NCBI GenBank assembly: GCA_950295325.1
Contig: OX485806.1
Coordinates: 9,114,001 to 9,178,000, forward strand
Reading direction: 5' to 3'
DNA from: Polytrichum commune
Lineage: Eukaryota > Streptophyta > Polytrichopsida > Polytrichales > Polytrichaceae
DNA length: 64,000 nt
Shown: positions 47,601 through 58,450 of the stretch, in pieces
Numbering within the stretch: position 1 is the stretch's first letter
How the letters are laid out: each line of letters begins with the position of its first letter
Program-made: the position numbers and the translations under genes
The notes under the pieces: generated by a model
Told to the model about the DNA's origin: nothing
Database searches by the model: none
What the model saw: only the letters and a program-made list of their open reading frames with translations

Positions 47601-48099
47601 GGGCCACTTCACACAAGAGCCAAGAGCCGTGACCATGAAACCGTGAGAGCCCAAAAGAAAGTGACCAAAGGCCGTCCCAACACACCTCCAAAATCATGTA
47701 GTGTGATCATGGACCCTCAAGTGTAGTGCGAAGTCATATATGACCGGGTCCTCAACCAAATGCTATTTCAATGAATTTCTATTCATGCAGGACCTCACAC
47801 ATGATAAAATAGAATAAATCAACGGTTGTGAGTGTTCGGAGTGCCATGGTTTCCCGGTTTTGTGTTAGGCCTACATCCAAGAGGCGATTTTTGAAAATAA
47901 TCCAAGTGACCATGAAACATGATCCACTCGATGCCATGTAGGAATCCATGTAGACTTTACATCCATCTTGCATTTACATGCTCCGATGGTCCCTCAAGCG
48001 TAGTGTGAAGCGAACTTGGGCGAGCTCCGCCTTTTCCACCAATGAGAGTGCTTGAAGTGTAATGGTCATGGGCTCTCAATCTCATATGTGAAGTGGCCC
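47601..48099 (-). mobile_element. PIF/Harbinger-like MITE, copy 2, upstream of the PPR gene
   Basis: The 499-bp element has ends GGGCCACTTCACACAAGAGC and, inward from the right, GGGCCACTTCACATATGAG. It is flanked by a perfect TAA duplication (47598-47600 and 48100-48102), the target of PIF/Harbinger elements. It matches 5754-6995 in inverse orientation and lacks the hAT-like insert. It lies about 150 bp upstream of the PPR start codon, so it may affect that promoter. A TA-flanked MITE end (TAAGGTAGATGGGTCTTAAA) lies at about 47517, closer still to the gene. Confidence 0.85.
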
Positions 48100-48102
48100 T
48101 AA

Positions 48103-48730
48103 GGGTAGGTTCACACCTATGGGTAAGTCCTAATTGTGATTGCTAAATTTACCAATCTTAATGGTAAAATAATCTAACCTCAAGTTAACCTAAATGTCAT
48201 CTCATTCATAACATTATTTAGCTAAGTTTGTACATTGGGTGGGGTCAGGAATAAACAAGATTCTATTTGGGATTATACTTTGTTTATTCTTACAACAAAG
48301 CATTGTACTAGCAAATTCAAGTTGAAAAACTCGAGTGAAGTAGTGTATTGATATTATTAGAATGAACACAGCTGATAGCGGTTGAATATTGTTATGTTCA
48401 CACCTACATGCAACTTCACCAAAAAGTCACCTATCTAGAGTAGGTTATTACTTCCATTCACAAATGACGATCATTAAACTCACCTTGCTTGCCATGTGTC
48501 ATCATGTCACATGTCATGCGATCACTAGTAAGTCACTAGTCACTACCATTGTCTTTTAATTTAGCGAACCATTCTAGTACACATGTGGTAAGTTACCACC
48601 AAGGTTAGGCGCTAATTTTGTTGTTAGGTGACTTTATGTATGAAGTAAAGTTAACAATGGACCAAGTGTGCATGTAGTTAAAAGAATCACGATGTTAAGA
48701 AAGAAAATACTCATGGGTGTGAACCATGCC
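48103..48730. mobile_element. Second TAA-flanked TIR element, abutting the first
   Basis: The ends are GGGTAGGTTCACACC and, inward from the right, GGCATGGTTCACACC, flanked by TAA (48100-48102 and 48731-48733). The left TAA is shared with the neighbouring PIF-like MITE. Repeat block B (about 48238-48390) lies inside it. No coding frame is present. The assignment to PIF-like elements rests on the TAA and terminal style only. Confidence 0.55.
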
Positions 48731-48739
48731 TAAATATTG

Positions 48740-50330
48740 TATTTAAAGTGTTTTATGTCATTGTGGTGACTTTTCTAATGACACTTCTTATGAATAAGTT
48801 TACAAATACTATCATCCCAACTTACTTTTAGATCATCCACTTTTGGTATATTTTGCATCCTAACATTTTTGTGATGAAATAATGTCATGAATGATTGAAA
48901 CTTGGATTGAAAATCACTTTTGTAAGTGGCAATAATTGTAACATTGTAATCTATGAAGACTTATTTTTTACCAAGGAATGACAAATACTGTCGGGTTTAC
49001 ATTTAATGTTGGTGACACTACATGGGCCGTTTACACCTACATGCTCTCAATAATGTTATGTCTATAAAATGATGATGTGCTAAGAGTCTGCCACTTGGCA
49101 AAGAATCTTCATATACCCTTCCAATTTTTTTACATGTTTTTTACTACAATTTCTTAGTCTTGGGGTGGGGTGCATATTCTACACATTACATGACATGATC
49201 CCAACATCATAAAAGAAAAAGAAAAGAAAAAAGAACGCTTGTATATAAATATCGGCATGAATGTGAGCATGTTGGCCTTACATTTATCATAGTGTTATGT
49301 GATGCAATGTAAGGTGTTATGCCTCTTTCCTAGCATCTCATATATATATTCATTTCATTCAAGAAGTTTGGATCAATTGGAGAGTTTGAATGCGTGGTCA
49401 TGTATACTACACTTGGTTCAATGTCACTTCCAACCAAGTTTTTCATATTATTAAACCCAAATTGCTCCTTTCTTTCATTGAGTTGTGTGTGTATTTTGTG
49501 TATTATATGTAATTATTGTGCAAGGTTTTAGAGTGTTGTTATTGGAGTGTTGTTTTTACTGCATGAGTGGTTCTCAATGTCTTGATCCTTGGAATGCTTT
49601 CGCGCGTTGTTTAGAGCGGAGAAGGTGTCGGGCACTAGGGCTAGAGAGGGATTGAAATAGCTAGGGTGGCGTTAGGACTTGTTCTTATGAAGATAACAAA
49701 ATCAACTTCATGGAAACTCACCCTTTACTTCTGCCTTATTTGAATCCCATGGTTCAAAATTCAATTTAATTGGACTTGACCCTAAAACCGCCATAGGTGC
49801 AAGACTTATGTAAGGTTCACGGAGGATTTTCTTTATGCAAGATTTATGGTAGACGTACTTATTTCCAATTACACATTGCCCCCCATCCCAATCTTAATAC
49901 AAAAAGTCCTCTAAAGCCATGAACTTTCACGTACCTATCACTTTCTAATGTGATGGGAAATAGCCATGAAGTTTCATACACGTCACTGTCACATTTGGTG
50001 TAATGGAAAATAGTAAGTTAAAAGTTCCTTGAAAAGGCCCTAGTTGTACTCAATGTTTTTGTCTCCTAATTTTCAAAAAATGGGTCGACCTATGATGTGA
50101 GTATGGGTTGGGAGAGAATGTTGCTTTTGGAAATTTACAATAAGCTCAAAACTTGGAAATAAATTAAGATTTTTTTTTATTGATCACTGTGATATCATTT
50201 CCAAACCTGTGAAAATTCACTCCAGCATCATACTTGTACTCCACTTATGCAAATCTCCTCACAACTACAAAATGGGTCTGTCTACCTTATGTACTTTGTA
50301 TGCAAGATTTCAGGTTGTTGGTATTGGGTG
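48740..50330. repeat. Intergenic DNA with dispersed repeat block A, right copy
   Basis: About 49880-50240 matches block A at 13370-13765, with GGGTTGGGAGAGAATGTTGC and TTTTTGTCTCCTAATTTTC. About 48740-49870 is AT-rich with nothing recognised. Confidence 0.5.
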
Positions 50331-50331
50331 G

Positions 50332-51071
50332 CAATGTTCAAGTTTGAAGTGTGCACATGCATTTCAATGTGAAGGGCTTCAAAATAATCACTTCACTCAA
50401 ACTTTCAAACTTTTTTGTAACACTTCCAAAAAAACAACTTGATATTGGTTGTCTTGTATTGAATATGAAAATAATATGATATCTCACTATATTGAAGAAG
50501 TACATACAATAAAATAATGCACTAAAATTACTTAGATTAAGTATAAAATGCACTTTTATCATCATCCAACTCCAAAGGCAAAGCCCTCCAATTTTTGGTC
50601 GACTCCAAGTGTCAAAAATTCTAGCCCAATCCATATTGTACATCAAGCAACCACATAATGACGCTCGCATCAATGCATCCAATGTTTCAAGTTTCAATCG
50701 AATTCTGCAATCACTCTTCACCCAATTATGCTTGAAATCCATGTTCATATATAGCTGTGCTTGCGAAGTCAAAGTTGCAATCAACGTCAAGTCGAAGTTG
50801 TAGAGTCAAAATTGCAAGAGTTCTTGGAATTTGGAAGTGTCTACTAGAGTGCCAAGATTCGAGTCTAGGCAAGTTTGTAGTTGCAAATTGAAGCCAATGT
50901 ATTTTGTGACAGGCAATTTTCGGAGAGGCCTTCACTGTAAAGGGTGGAAACTTTGCAGAGCACATTTTTGTGAAGTGCAAAATAAAATATTTTTTATTTT
51001 CTTAAAAAAATTCTTTTTTGATAGCCAAAATGGCATTTGACAGGTGTTGAAGACTTCAATATTGAACACTG
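50332..51071 (-). mobile_element. hAT-like non-autonomous element, copy 2
   Basis: The 740-bp element has ends CAATGTTCAA and, inward from the right, CAGTGTTCAA, flanked by TTGGGTGG (50324-50331) and TTGGGTGT (51072-51079), an 8-bp duplication with one mismatch. It is inverted relative to the nested copy at 6172-6908 and of nearly equal length (740 against 737 bp). No transposase frame is present. Confidence 0.85.
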
Positions 51072-51079
51072 TTGGGTGT

Positions 51080-52458
51080 CTTGGTTTTAGTGCAGGATTT
51101 TTGGGCAAAAGCATGGGCAATTTTTGGCAAGTGCCAGAATGGTTTTGGGAGCCATTTCAGAGGGGAGAAAGCTAGGGAGGGACTTATGTAGATAGAGTTG
51201 GGTTACACACATGTGTTCTTCAAATTTTGTATGTAAGTGAATCCTTCCTGAGCCTGTGGGGCAAAGGAGGGGATCCATGTCCATTTCATTCAAAACAAAT
51301 ACTTGTACAAGAGGTGTCCATGTTCATAAACTAAAGTTCCTCAATACATCAACTAAATATTATCAGATATAGATATAATGTGTGGCCTTCAGATGGAAAG
51401 ATTGTCACTTCGTCTACTTAGATTGACACAAATGACATTGAAACATTAGAATTTGGAGCAATCCAGCTGGGAACATATCTAGAATTGATTTGAGGATAAT
51501 GCTTCACAACATCAAATAGCTACAAGCTGGATGGGGATCATATCTGAGTTTGATGGAAACTGTGCTTTCCTATTATCACAAAGACAGGATAATTGTTCGC
51601 CACAATCAATAGAACCAAGAAAATACAGAACATGGATACGCTGTTATTTCGTCCAAAGCCCCAGAGTAAGGTACGTATGCCCAAAACCAACATTAGTCGT
51701 AAAACCAACACTATGTACCACAGTGATACAATTGAAGCCTTCACTGATGTACAATGTTGGTACATATTCTCGGGTTGGGATTTTGTATTGGTTTTGCATA
51801 TGCCTAGCTTAGAAGTTCTGACCATGGACATAACAAGCAAACCTAAAGCTCCTACTACACAGGAAAGCAATATCCATGAGCACAAATAAAAATGGATCAC
51901 CTCAAGTAAAGAATCATGTTCTCATGGACATTTGCCAGATCTGAATCCAGATACTGCTTCTACTAAGGTACACCTGAACAAGTGTCAGCAAGCATATTCT
52001 TAGTACCAATTTGCATAATTCTACAGAAAAAGAAATCCTCTCCAATAAACTGGGCTTTGTAGTCTCACTGATGGAGCTCTTCAAAAGCAGGCACCACATC
52101 CTCTCTCAAAGACTCATGATCAATATCTCCCAGGGTCTTCATCTCTTTTGAAGACTGACATAAATTTGATGAAATGTTACAGAAAGTGCATGTAAACAAT
52201 AGGTACCTCTCTGGTAGATGCCTTGCAGTAGTTTAGGTGAACCCTAAACAAATCCGCAATCTGTACACAGGTCAATGACACATGTGAAAAGTGGTCCAAT
52301 CTTCAGAGAATCAGTGGAGTTGATAAACACAGCTTCACAAAAAGTTCACCTTGCCATATACGTGAAAACCATGTCATTTGTCAACCATTCCTGTAAGATT
52401 AACCTAGGCAGCCATTGTATCCACATATGCGTCACCACTTATACTCAGGTTGATGCCA
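51080..52458. other. 3' flank of the RBM42-like gene, nothing else recognised
   Basis: The frames in this stretch overlap on both strands and lack coding signatures. It probably includes the 3' UTR of the minus-strand gene ending at 52459; no clear AATAAA was fixed. Confidence 0.4.
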
Positions 52459-55400
52459 CTAGTTGTGCAAAATGGTTCTCTTGGTCTTCTGCCGCTTGTT
52501 ATGCTGCACGACATCACCAATAATCAAATACAGAACGTACCATGCATGATAGGCAAACTGTTTACTTTAGACAAAGCATGTGAATAATAGAGAAGAGGGC
52601 TGTGGCTAGACCGAAGCAACTTGTAGCTCACTTCACTCAAGAAAAATGGGGAGCCTCAGAACAGCTTACTGTTAGTCTGAAGGAACCACAGCATATATGA
52701 CCCCCACTATGACTGGATGCCTAGGTAACTAGCTTTACAGTGTTCTCAACTTTAGTTTGGTAAGCTCTCAGAGGTGCACTACACTGATGATATATTGATT
52801 ATTTTTCCCTAGTAGTCAATTTGCCAACACTCACAACCAAAATACAAAATTCTTCTGTATCTGATCATGAATATCTACATAGATATCTCCTCATCTACAA
52901 AACACAAGATGATAATATATACTTTATTGGTACTGACCCAGCTGCTTAAGATTCTAAAAAGTTGGAATTCACAAAAGAAACAGGTGCTCAAAGTACAAAA
53001 TCAGGATCTTGCAAAGTCTACCTTCTGATGTGTTAGTGCCTCTTGATCCGTCCTTTCCTTCCAAGTACTCTTTCGTAGCTTAATTGGCCTATTACCGACA
53101 TATTTGCCTGTGCAGATGAAGGATACAGTAGTCAGGCATCTGCATACTCAAAGATCAAAGACACACATAACGAATTCCAAGAATATGAAGAGCCTTGTCA
53201 ATATCTAACATTTTCCATGCAATTTAGGACAAACAAAGCAGCGCAGAGAATCTTTGATAAACCATCAAAAGTCATGTTAAATATAAGCCTACTGAACGAC
53301 TTTCTATGTCCTCTAGTGGTACACATACATGTACAACCCACAAAGTTCTCAAAAACAATCCCATGAACCATGTCTCTCTTCCTGAATAGCATTAGAGATT
53401 TGAAGTTGGTCCATGGCTGTCACATACCATTCATCTCTTTCAATGCCAAAGCCAAATCAGAGGGATTTGCAAAACTGACAAACCCAAATCCCTTGGTCTT
53501 CCCAGTGCGCTTATCTCGAACAACCTACATTAGAGCAACAACCACCCCCTGTATCAGACCACCTTAGTTACACAGATCTACTTGGTACTGCAAGTAACAG
53601 ATTTGTCAATTAGGCAAAAGATACTCACTCGAGCCATGTTGAAAGTGGCGAAGCGTGTAAATGCCTTGGTCAAAACCTCATCATTCACTTCATTTCCCAA
53701 GTCACCACAGAAAAGGCGGTGGTCATCTGCATCCAGAGTGTAAAATACAGAAATTAAATCAATTACTGCTATCCAATATCTCACTTCAGATTTGCATTAG
53801 TGGTAAAGAACACTGTGACAGCTATTATAGGCTAATATCATGAACTGCAATGAGAGGGCACTTTCTACAGTCTGATGTGATAAAGTTAACACCAAAAAGT
53901 TTCTGAAAGACTTCACTAACGCTCCACACCCGTATATGACAAATTCATAGTATATTGAAGAGTGGCAATCAATGAACTCCGTAACAGAGAACAAAAGTAA
54001 TCTCTATCTAAACAAATCTATGAATCTCTAGACTACATATACCAGAACTTAGAACCATCACAATCACAACAATGAATAACAACAAACATGCACTGCCTAG
54101 ATTGAAGGATTTTGCACACACTTTCAGGCCATTCAGCAAGAGTAGGATCCTCCCAAGTTTGTCCAGCAGCTTTTCGAGGAATCGCTTTCTTCTTTGATTC
54201 CACTTTGTGTTCTCCATCTCCACTAGCCAAGGCAGCCTTCACGCTCTCTAAAGCCTCTGGTGTGATGGTTTGTGCATCTCTTTGAAAAAGCTGTTGTGCC
54301 TGCGATGGTGAAAAAACACCCCTCAGCAAGACAAAGTAATCAAAGATGGCCAATGGAACATGGTTGACTCAAAAGAAACAAATCCAAAAAATTAAGAATA
54401 AAAAAAAGAAAAAAATAGGAATTACTCTTGAGTCATACATGAATCGTTAGCACCCATCTAAATACCATGGAAAAAGGCTTATCAAGCCAGTGAAAGCTGC
54501 AGAAATGGCCAATTGAAGCCAATTACAAATAGTATGTTATGTTTTAAGAAAGAGCTATGTGACAGAAGGGTACCCTCCTAGTGCTGATTATCTTGTGCAT
54601 TTCAACAGCCACTGCAAGTACCTCATGCAAGCTCCAGAATTTTAGGTGTTGAGAGATACCATATGAGCACCTTTTTCTCCCCTCCAATTATATTCCACTC
54701 TCCTCACTTTGTAAATATTCTCAATTAATTCTCTCTCTTCTGAGATGTGATTATATGCAGTGAGTTTCTTCTAGATCTGGACCTCAAATAAAAAGAAAGG
54801 AACAAAAATTGTCGAGTCATAAAATGGATTATCAGTTCAACCATCCTTTGTTTCAAATCCTAACACTTCAACCAAACCATGAGCTAAGCTAGAAGGCAGA
54901 GTCTAAAACCTTATGTCCTTTGAACAAAGTAATATGTGTGGACAAAACAATTCACAAAATGACATTAAGAAGCCCTAAGCATTTAACTCGCGAAGAAATT
55001 GACCTATTGAACTTCAACATATGACCAAGAAAAATTGGAACCCTCTGAGTTTTTGTTTGCGTTTTAAAAATCTTCAACCACCAAGATAGAGTGGAGCCCT
55101 GAGCACTAGAACTCTTGATACTCCTTCAAGATATCCTTCAAAAAGTAAACCAATGAGAAGGTTAGAGAGCACACCTGGTGTTGTTGAGGCAGAGCATAAA
55201 CTGTTGCATCGGCCGATGTTGTAGCTGTAGTGGTGGCAGATTGCTGGTACACAGTTGGATATTGATAGGTAGGAGGTTGAGCTGCTTGCATGTGACTTGG
55301 TGTTGCAGGATACGACACTTGTGGGGCCTGACTATACTGTTGTGGAGGTGCTTGATACTGTTGCTGATGTTGCTGGAGATGGAAAGGGACTGGGAAATAA

Positions 55401-57585
55401 GAATTTGCTGAAGCAGCAGCAGGAGGAGGAGGGGGTGGGGCATAATTCGGTGTTGAAGAAGGTGCAGGGTATGAGTATTGTGCTCCAGAAGTGGTAGGAG
55501 GAGGAGGAGGTAAAGGGGATCGAGAGGGAGCCCCTGTCTGTGTGGCTGATGCAGCAGGACTGCTCAACCAAGGTGAATGAGTACTGGCTTCTTGTTGAGG
55601 AGAAGGAAGAGAAACAGGAGATACAGGGGGAGGGGGAGGAGGCAGCCTGGAATTTTGTAAGGTTGAATGCAAAGGTGCAGATCCATTCGTAGCAGTCCCA
55701 ACCGTCTGCACAAGAGATACCAATTAGATGCATTTGCAACTCTTGACACCCATATGATAGCATCCAAGATGAATCATGCTTCCAAGAATGCATACAAACT
55801 GCCTAAGAACTGGCTTAAAGAATCCATCAAAATCGTTCAAGTTATGCAAGGCAGCAAAACAAAGCCTATTAAACAACTTCACAGTTACCTTATCCTCTAC
55901 AACATAAGTTGGTCATCTCTAAGCACTACACCTTTGCAATTTGAATGGCAGTGAAGATTCCAATTCATTACCCACTGCTCAAGGTTTATGAAACCCTATG
56001 GCAGTCCAAAAGGATACCTAATTCCAGTAACTGCTCTAAGTTCCTCTTCAAGCAAGAAAGAATTCAAATGTTGATCCTCCTCGATACTGCCTCCCTCCAC
56101 CAGAAAGCAAAGAAAAGGACCAATCCTATCTAACAACTACACGTGCCTCTAAAAGTTTAAACCCTAAGACTAAACTTATCTCCTCACGTCTTAATTTCAG
56201 CTAGTTAGAGTATTCCAAACTCTCCATCACCTATATAATCGTTGGACGTAGCTGAACGGTCCAGGTCCACCTAAGATCGCCAGACAAAGCTCAACAACTT
56301 GGACAAAGAACTCTTTCTGAGGTAATGTTTCCAATTGAAGGGTCGTTTACACTACAAAGGTGGTTGTGATTGTGGTTAACCACAATAATCAACCACAACT
56401 ATGGTCTTCTTCGAAATCTTGTAAGTGTGGGTGATGGTGAGGTTGGTCTTCCAAATTGCAATCTATAATTGGTTTAGGTCTTGGCCTCGAAAAGAAATTT
56501 AAGTGATTAATATTCTCGTTGGCCTTGACTTGTAATGTTGAATTGGTTACCTCCTCAACTTCCTTTCCCGAACCTTAGTGGTGCCAAATGAGTAAGTACA
56601 ACCGCCCTAAGATGGTTAACCATGGTGAGTAGTGGGATTGATGGGATAGAGTGTGGTTGTGCTTAGCATTTATTATGCCTTTTCCATCCAAATACAATGG
56701 AAGAAAGTAAACCACGAAACACAAGCAGAACCAGAACCACCCCTAGTGTAAACGACCCTTGAGTGAATACAAAGTCTGACCCCAATTCGGGCCTGCCCAG
56801 TCAACACGCAAGGGTCCAGATAAACGCTCTACTGGAGCTAGGCAAGTGAGAAAAGTACACGGCAGGAAAAAAGAAAAGGGAGAGCGACGGGATGACTTCA
56901 AACCTGCGGAGGCAAAAATGTGCTCGACTCTAATTCTCTAATTTCTAGTGATGCCCGTTTGGTGTTACATTTAGACCAACTCGAAGATGAAGCAACATCG
57001 GAGTCATCATCATCTCCCTGCTCTCTCTAGAATTATACAAAGCCTCAAAAAAGAGGGAGAGTGACAGTAGGTCTTCAAACCTGCCGAAGAAAAAATATGC
57101 TCGGCTCTATTTCTCGTGATGCATGTTTGGGAATTACATATAACACCATAATTCATGTGGGTGGCAACATCGGAGTCATCATCTCTCTCTTCACTCTAGA
57201 ATTATATAAAGCCAAAAACAAAAGGGAGAATGACAGTAGGAGTGCAAACCTGCGGAGGCAAAAATGTGCTCGGTGGAGGTGGTGGAGGAGGTAAGACAGT
57301 AGAGGAATTCGCGACAAGAGTTGGTGGAGCACCAACCCCATAAAGTCCTCCTACAGTTGGTGGAGGTGGAGGCACCCCCGGTGGCCCTCGTAGACCCCCA
57401 GGGGGTGGTGGCGGTGGAGGTCGAGCCTGAGGAAGATGGCCTCCGCCTCCTCTTCCAATGAGGAGTCCAGGGGGCGGGGGCGGTGGAGGAGGCAGCAACA
57501 CTTGTTGTTGATGCGGAGGAGCCTCTGATCCCAGATCCTTCATCTCCTGCTCGAACCTCTCGAGCTCACTTAATAAATTCGCCAT
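52459..57585 (-). CDS. RBM42: RBM42-like RNA-binding protein, 7 exons
   Basis: Exons on the minus strand are 57585-57250, 55705-55175, 54299-54122, 53726-53629, 53524-53428, 53107-53022 and 52503-52459; phases match at every GT-AG junction, giving 456 aa. Exons 1-2 encode a long Pro-, Gln- and Ala-rich disordered region with several polyproline runs. Exon 3 encodes AQQLFQRDAQTITPEALESV and the conserved AAGQTWEDPTLAEWPE stretch typical of RBM42. Exons 4-6 form one RRM, with RNP2 (LFCGDL, 353-358) and RNP1 (KGFGFVSF, 392-399). Exon 7 encodes a short basic tail HNKRQKTKRTILHN. The family binds RNA and is linked to pre-mRNA splicing; a nuclear role is inferred. Intron 1 contains a tandem array copying the exon 1 donor and a TIR element. 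Confidence 0.92.
56339..56759 (-). mobile_element. PIF-like MITE in intron 1 of the RBM42-like gene
   Basis: The 421-bp element has near-perfect inverted ends AGGGTCGTTTACACTA on both sides, extending with GGTGGTT. TGA trinucleotides flank it (56336-56338 and 56760-56762). Inside, TTGTGGTTAACCACAA is a perfect palindrome. A 3-bp duplication and GGG-type ends suggest a PIF/Harbinger-like MITE, though the usual target is TWA. Confidence 0.75.
56879..57275 (-). repeat. Tandem triplication of the RBM42 exon 1 donor junction
   Basis: Units begin at about 56879, 57055 and 57227, each with GGGAGA.YGAC followed by CAAACCTGC. Read on the minus strand, each carries an exon-like end with CAG followed by GTTTG: the real donor at 57250/57249, and copies at 57081/57080 and 56904/56903. 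The copy at 56904 is identical to the exon end for the last 20 bases. Spacing is 169 and 177 bp. Homology in the first unit stops about 25 bases into exon 1. Confidence 0.85.
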
Positions 57586-58390
57586 TTCTCACCTCCCTCC
57601 GATATTGCAACCAATTACAGCTGCTTGCTCGACTACAATGCAACTAGTCTATTGTACTCATAATTGTAGTTCTTGCTCGTTCCTGCACCAAATCGATCGA
57701 GAAAAATTGTACAACGTAAGTTGCGGAGCAGCGGCTCTGGAACAACGGAGAGGAGGTACGCAAGAAGCAAACAGAGATGAAGAGCGGAGGGAGGAGGAGA
57801 AGACGAGGCAGGGCACTTCGAGAATGGCAATGCAGAGGAATGACAACAACAGGAACCCTAAACACGAGCGCATATGTGTATGTGAATATGTGTACCGTCA
57901 GTTTAGGCACTTTGCTTTGCTGGCGGAAAGTGGATTTAGTCTTATGCCAACCAACCATAATCGGACACGTGGCCTTCTTGGTCCAGGAGAATGAATGTTG
58001 TGTGTCGAAATTTAATAAAGGGAATAGGTGTATGATGTAAGAGGGAACTGGAATGGACGGAACTTGTTTGAAGACTGGGCTTGCATATAATTTCGTCGGA
58101 GATGGTCTAAGACCAAATATTCTACAAGCGAGGGGTCATGGTCCCAACGGCAAAGATCTTAGGCCAAGACCACACATTGTGCACCAAGCATTAACATAAA
58201 GGTGGGTTGAATCGGATAACTTTAGTGTAGAGGAGAGAAGTCTTTCTTTGCGTTCCACAAGTTCATTCTACATGAGCATTTTAAGTTGTGGGATTCATGG
58301 TCAAAACTTATAATATGTTCTTAAAATACACAAGGCTCTATGTAGGAAAAGTTGAAACATGAATCATTATGAAATTTTAATATTTGGTTC
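57586..58390. promoter_or_regulatory. Upstream region of the RBM42-like gene
   Basis: The region 57586-58000 is less AT-rich than its surroundings and holds a telo-box-like AACCCTAAA at about 57857, a word often found in promoters of plant housekeeping genes. Overlapping frames on both strands here (up to 129 codons) show no domain and are probably chance. Whether a divergent gene starts here cannot be told. Confidence 0.35.
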
Positions 58391-58398
58391 TCCAGTAG

Positions 58399-58401
58399 AT
58401 G

Positions 58402-58445
<44 letters not shown>
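58399..58445. repeat. (TC)n microsatellite
   Basis: A pure TC dinucleotide run of about 23 units, directly visible. Confidence 0.95.

Positions 58446-58449
<4 letters not shown>

Positions 58450-58450
<1 letters not shown>

Noticed and set aside
50338-50790. 150-codon minus frame
   Set aside because: It lies wholly inside the non-autonomous hAT-like element and has no counterpart frame in the other copy.
57605-57994. 129-codon plus-strand frame divergent from the RBM42-like gene
   Set aside because: No domain, overlapping frames on the other strand, and a position over the likely promoter make a gene unlikely without transcript support.
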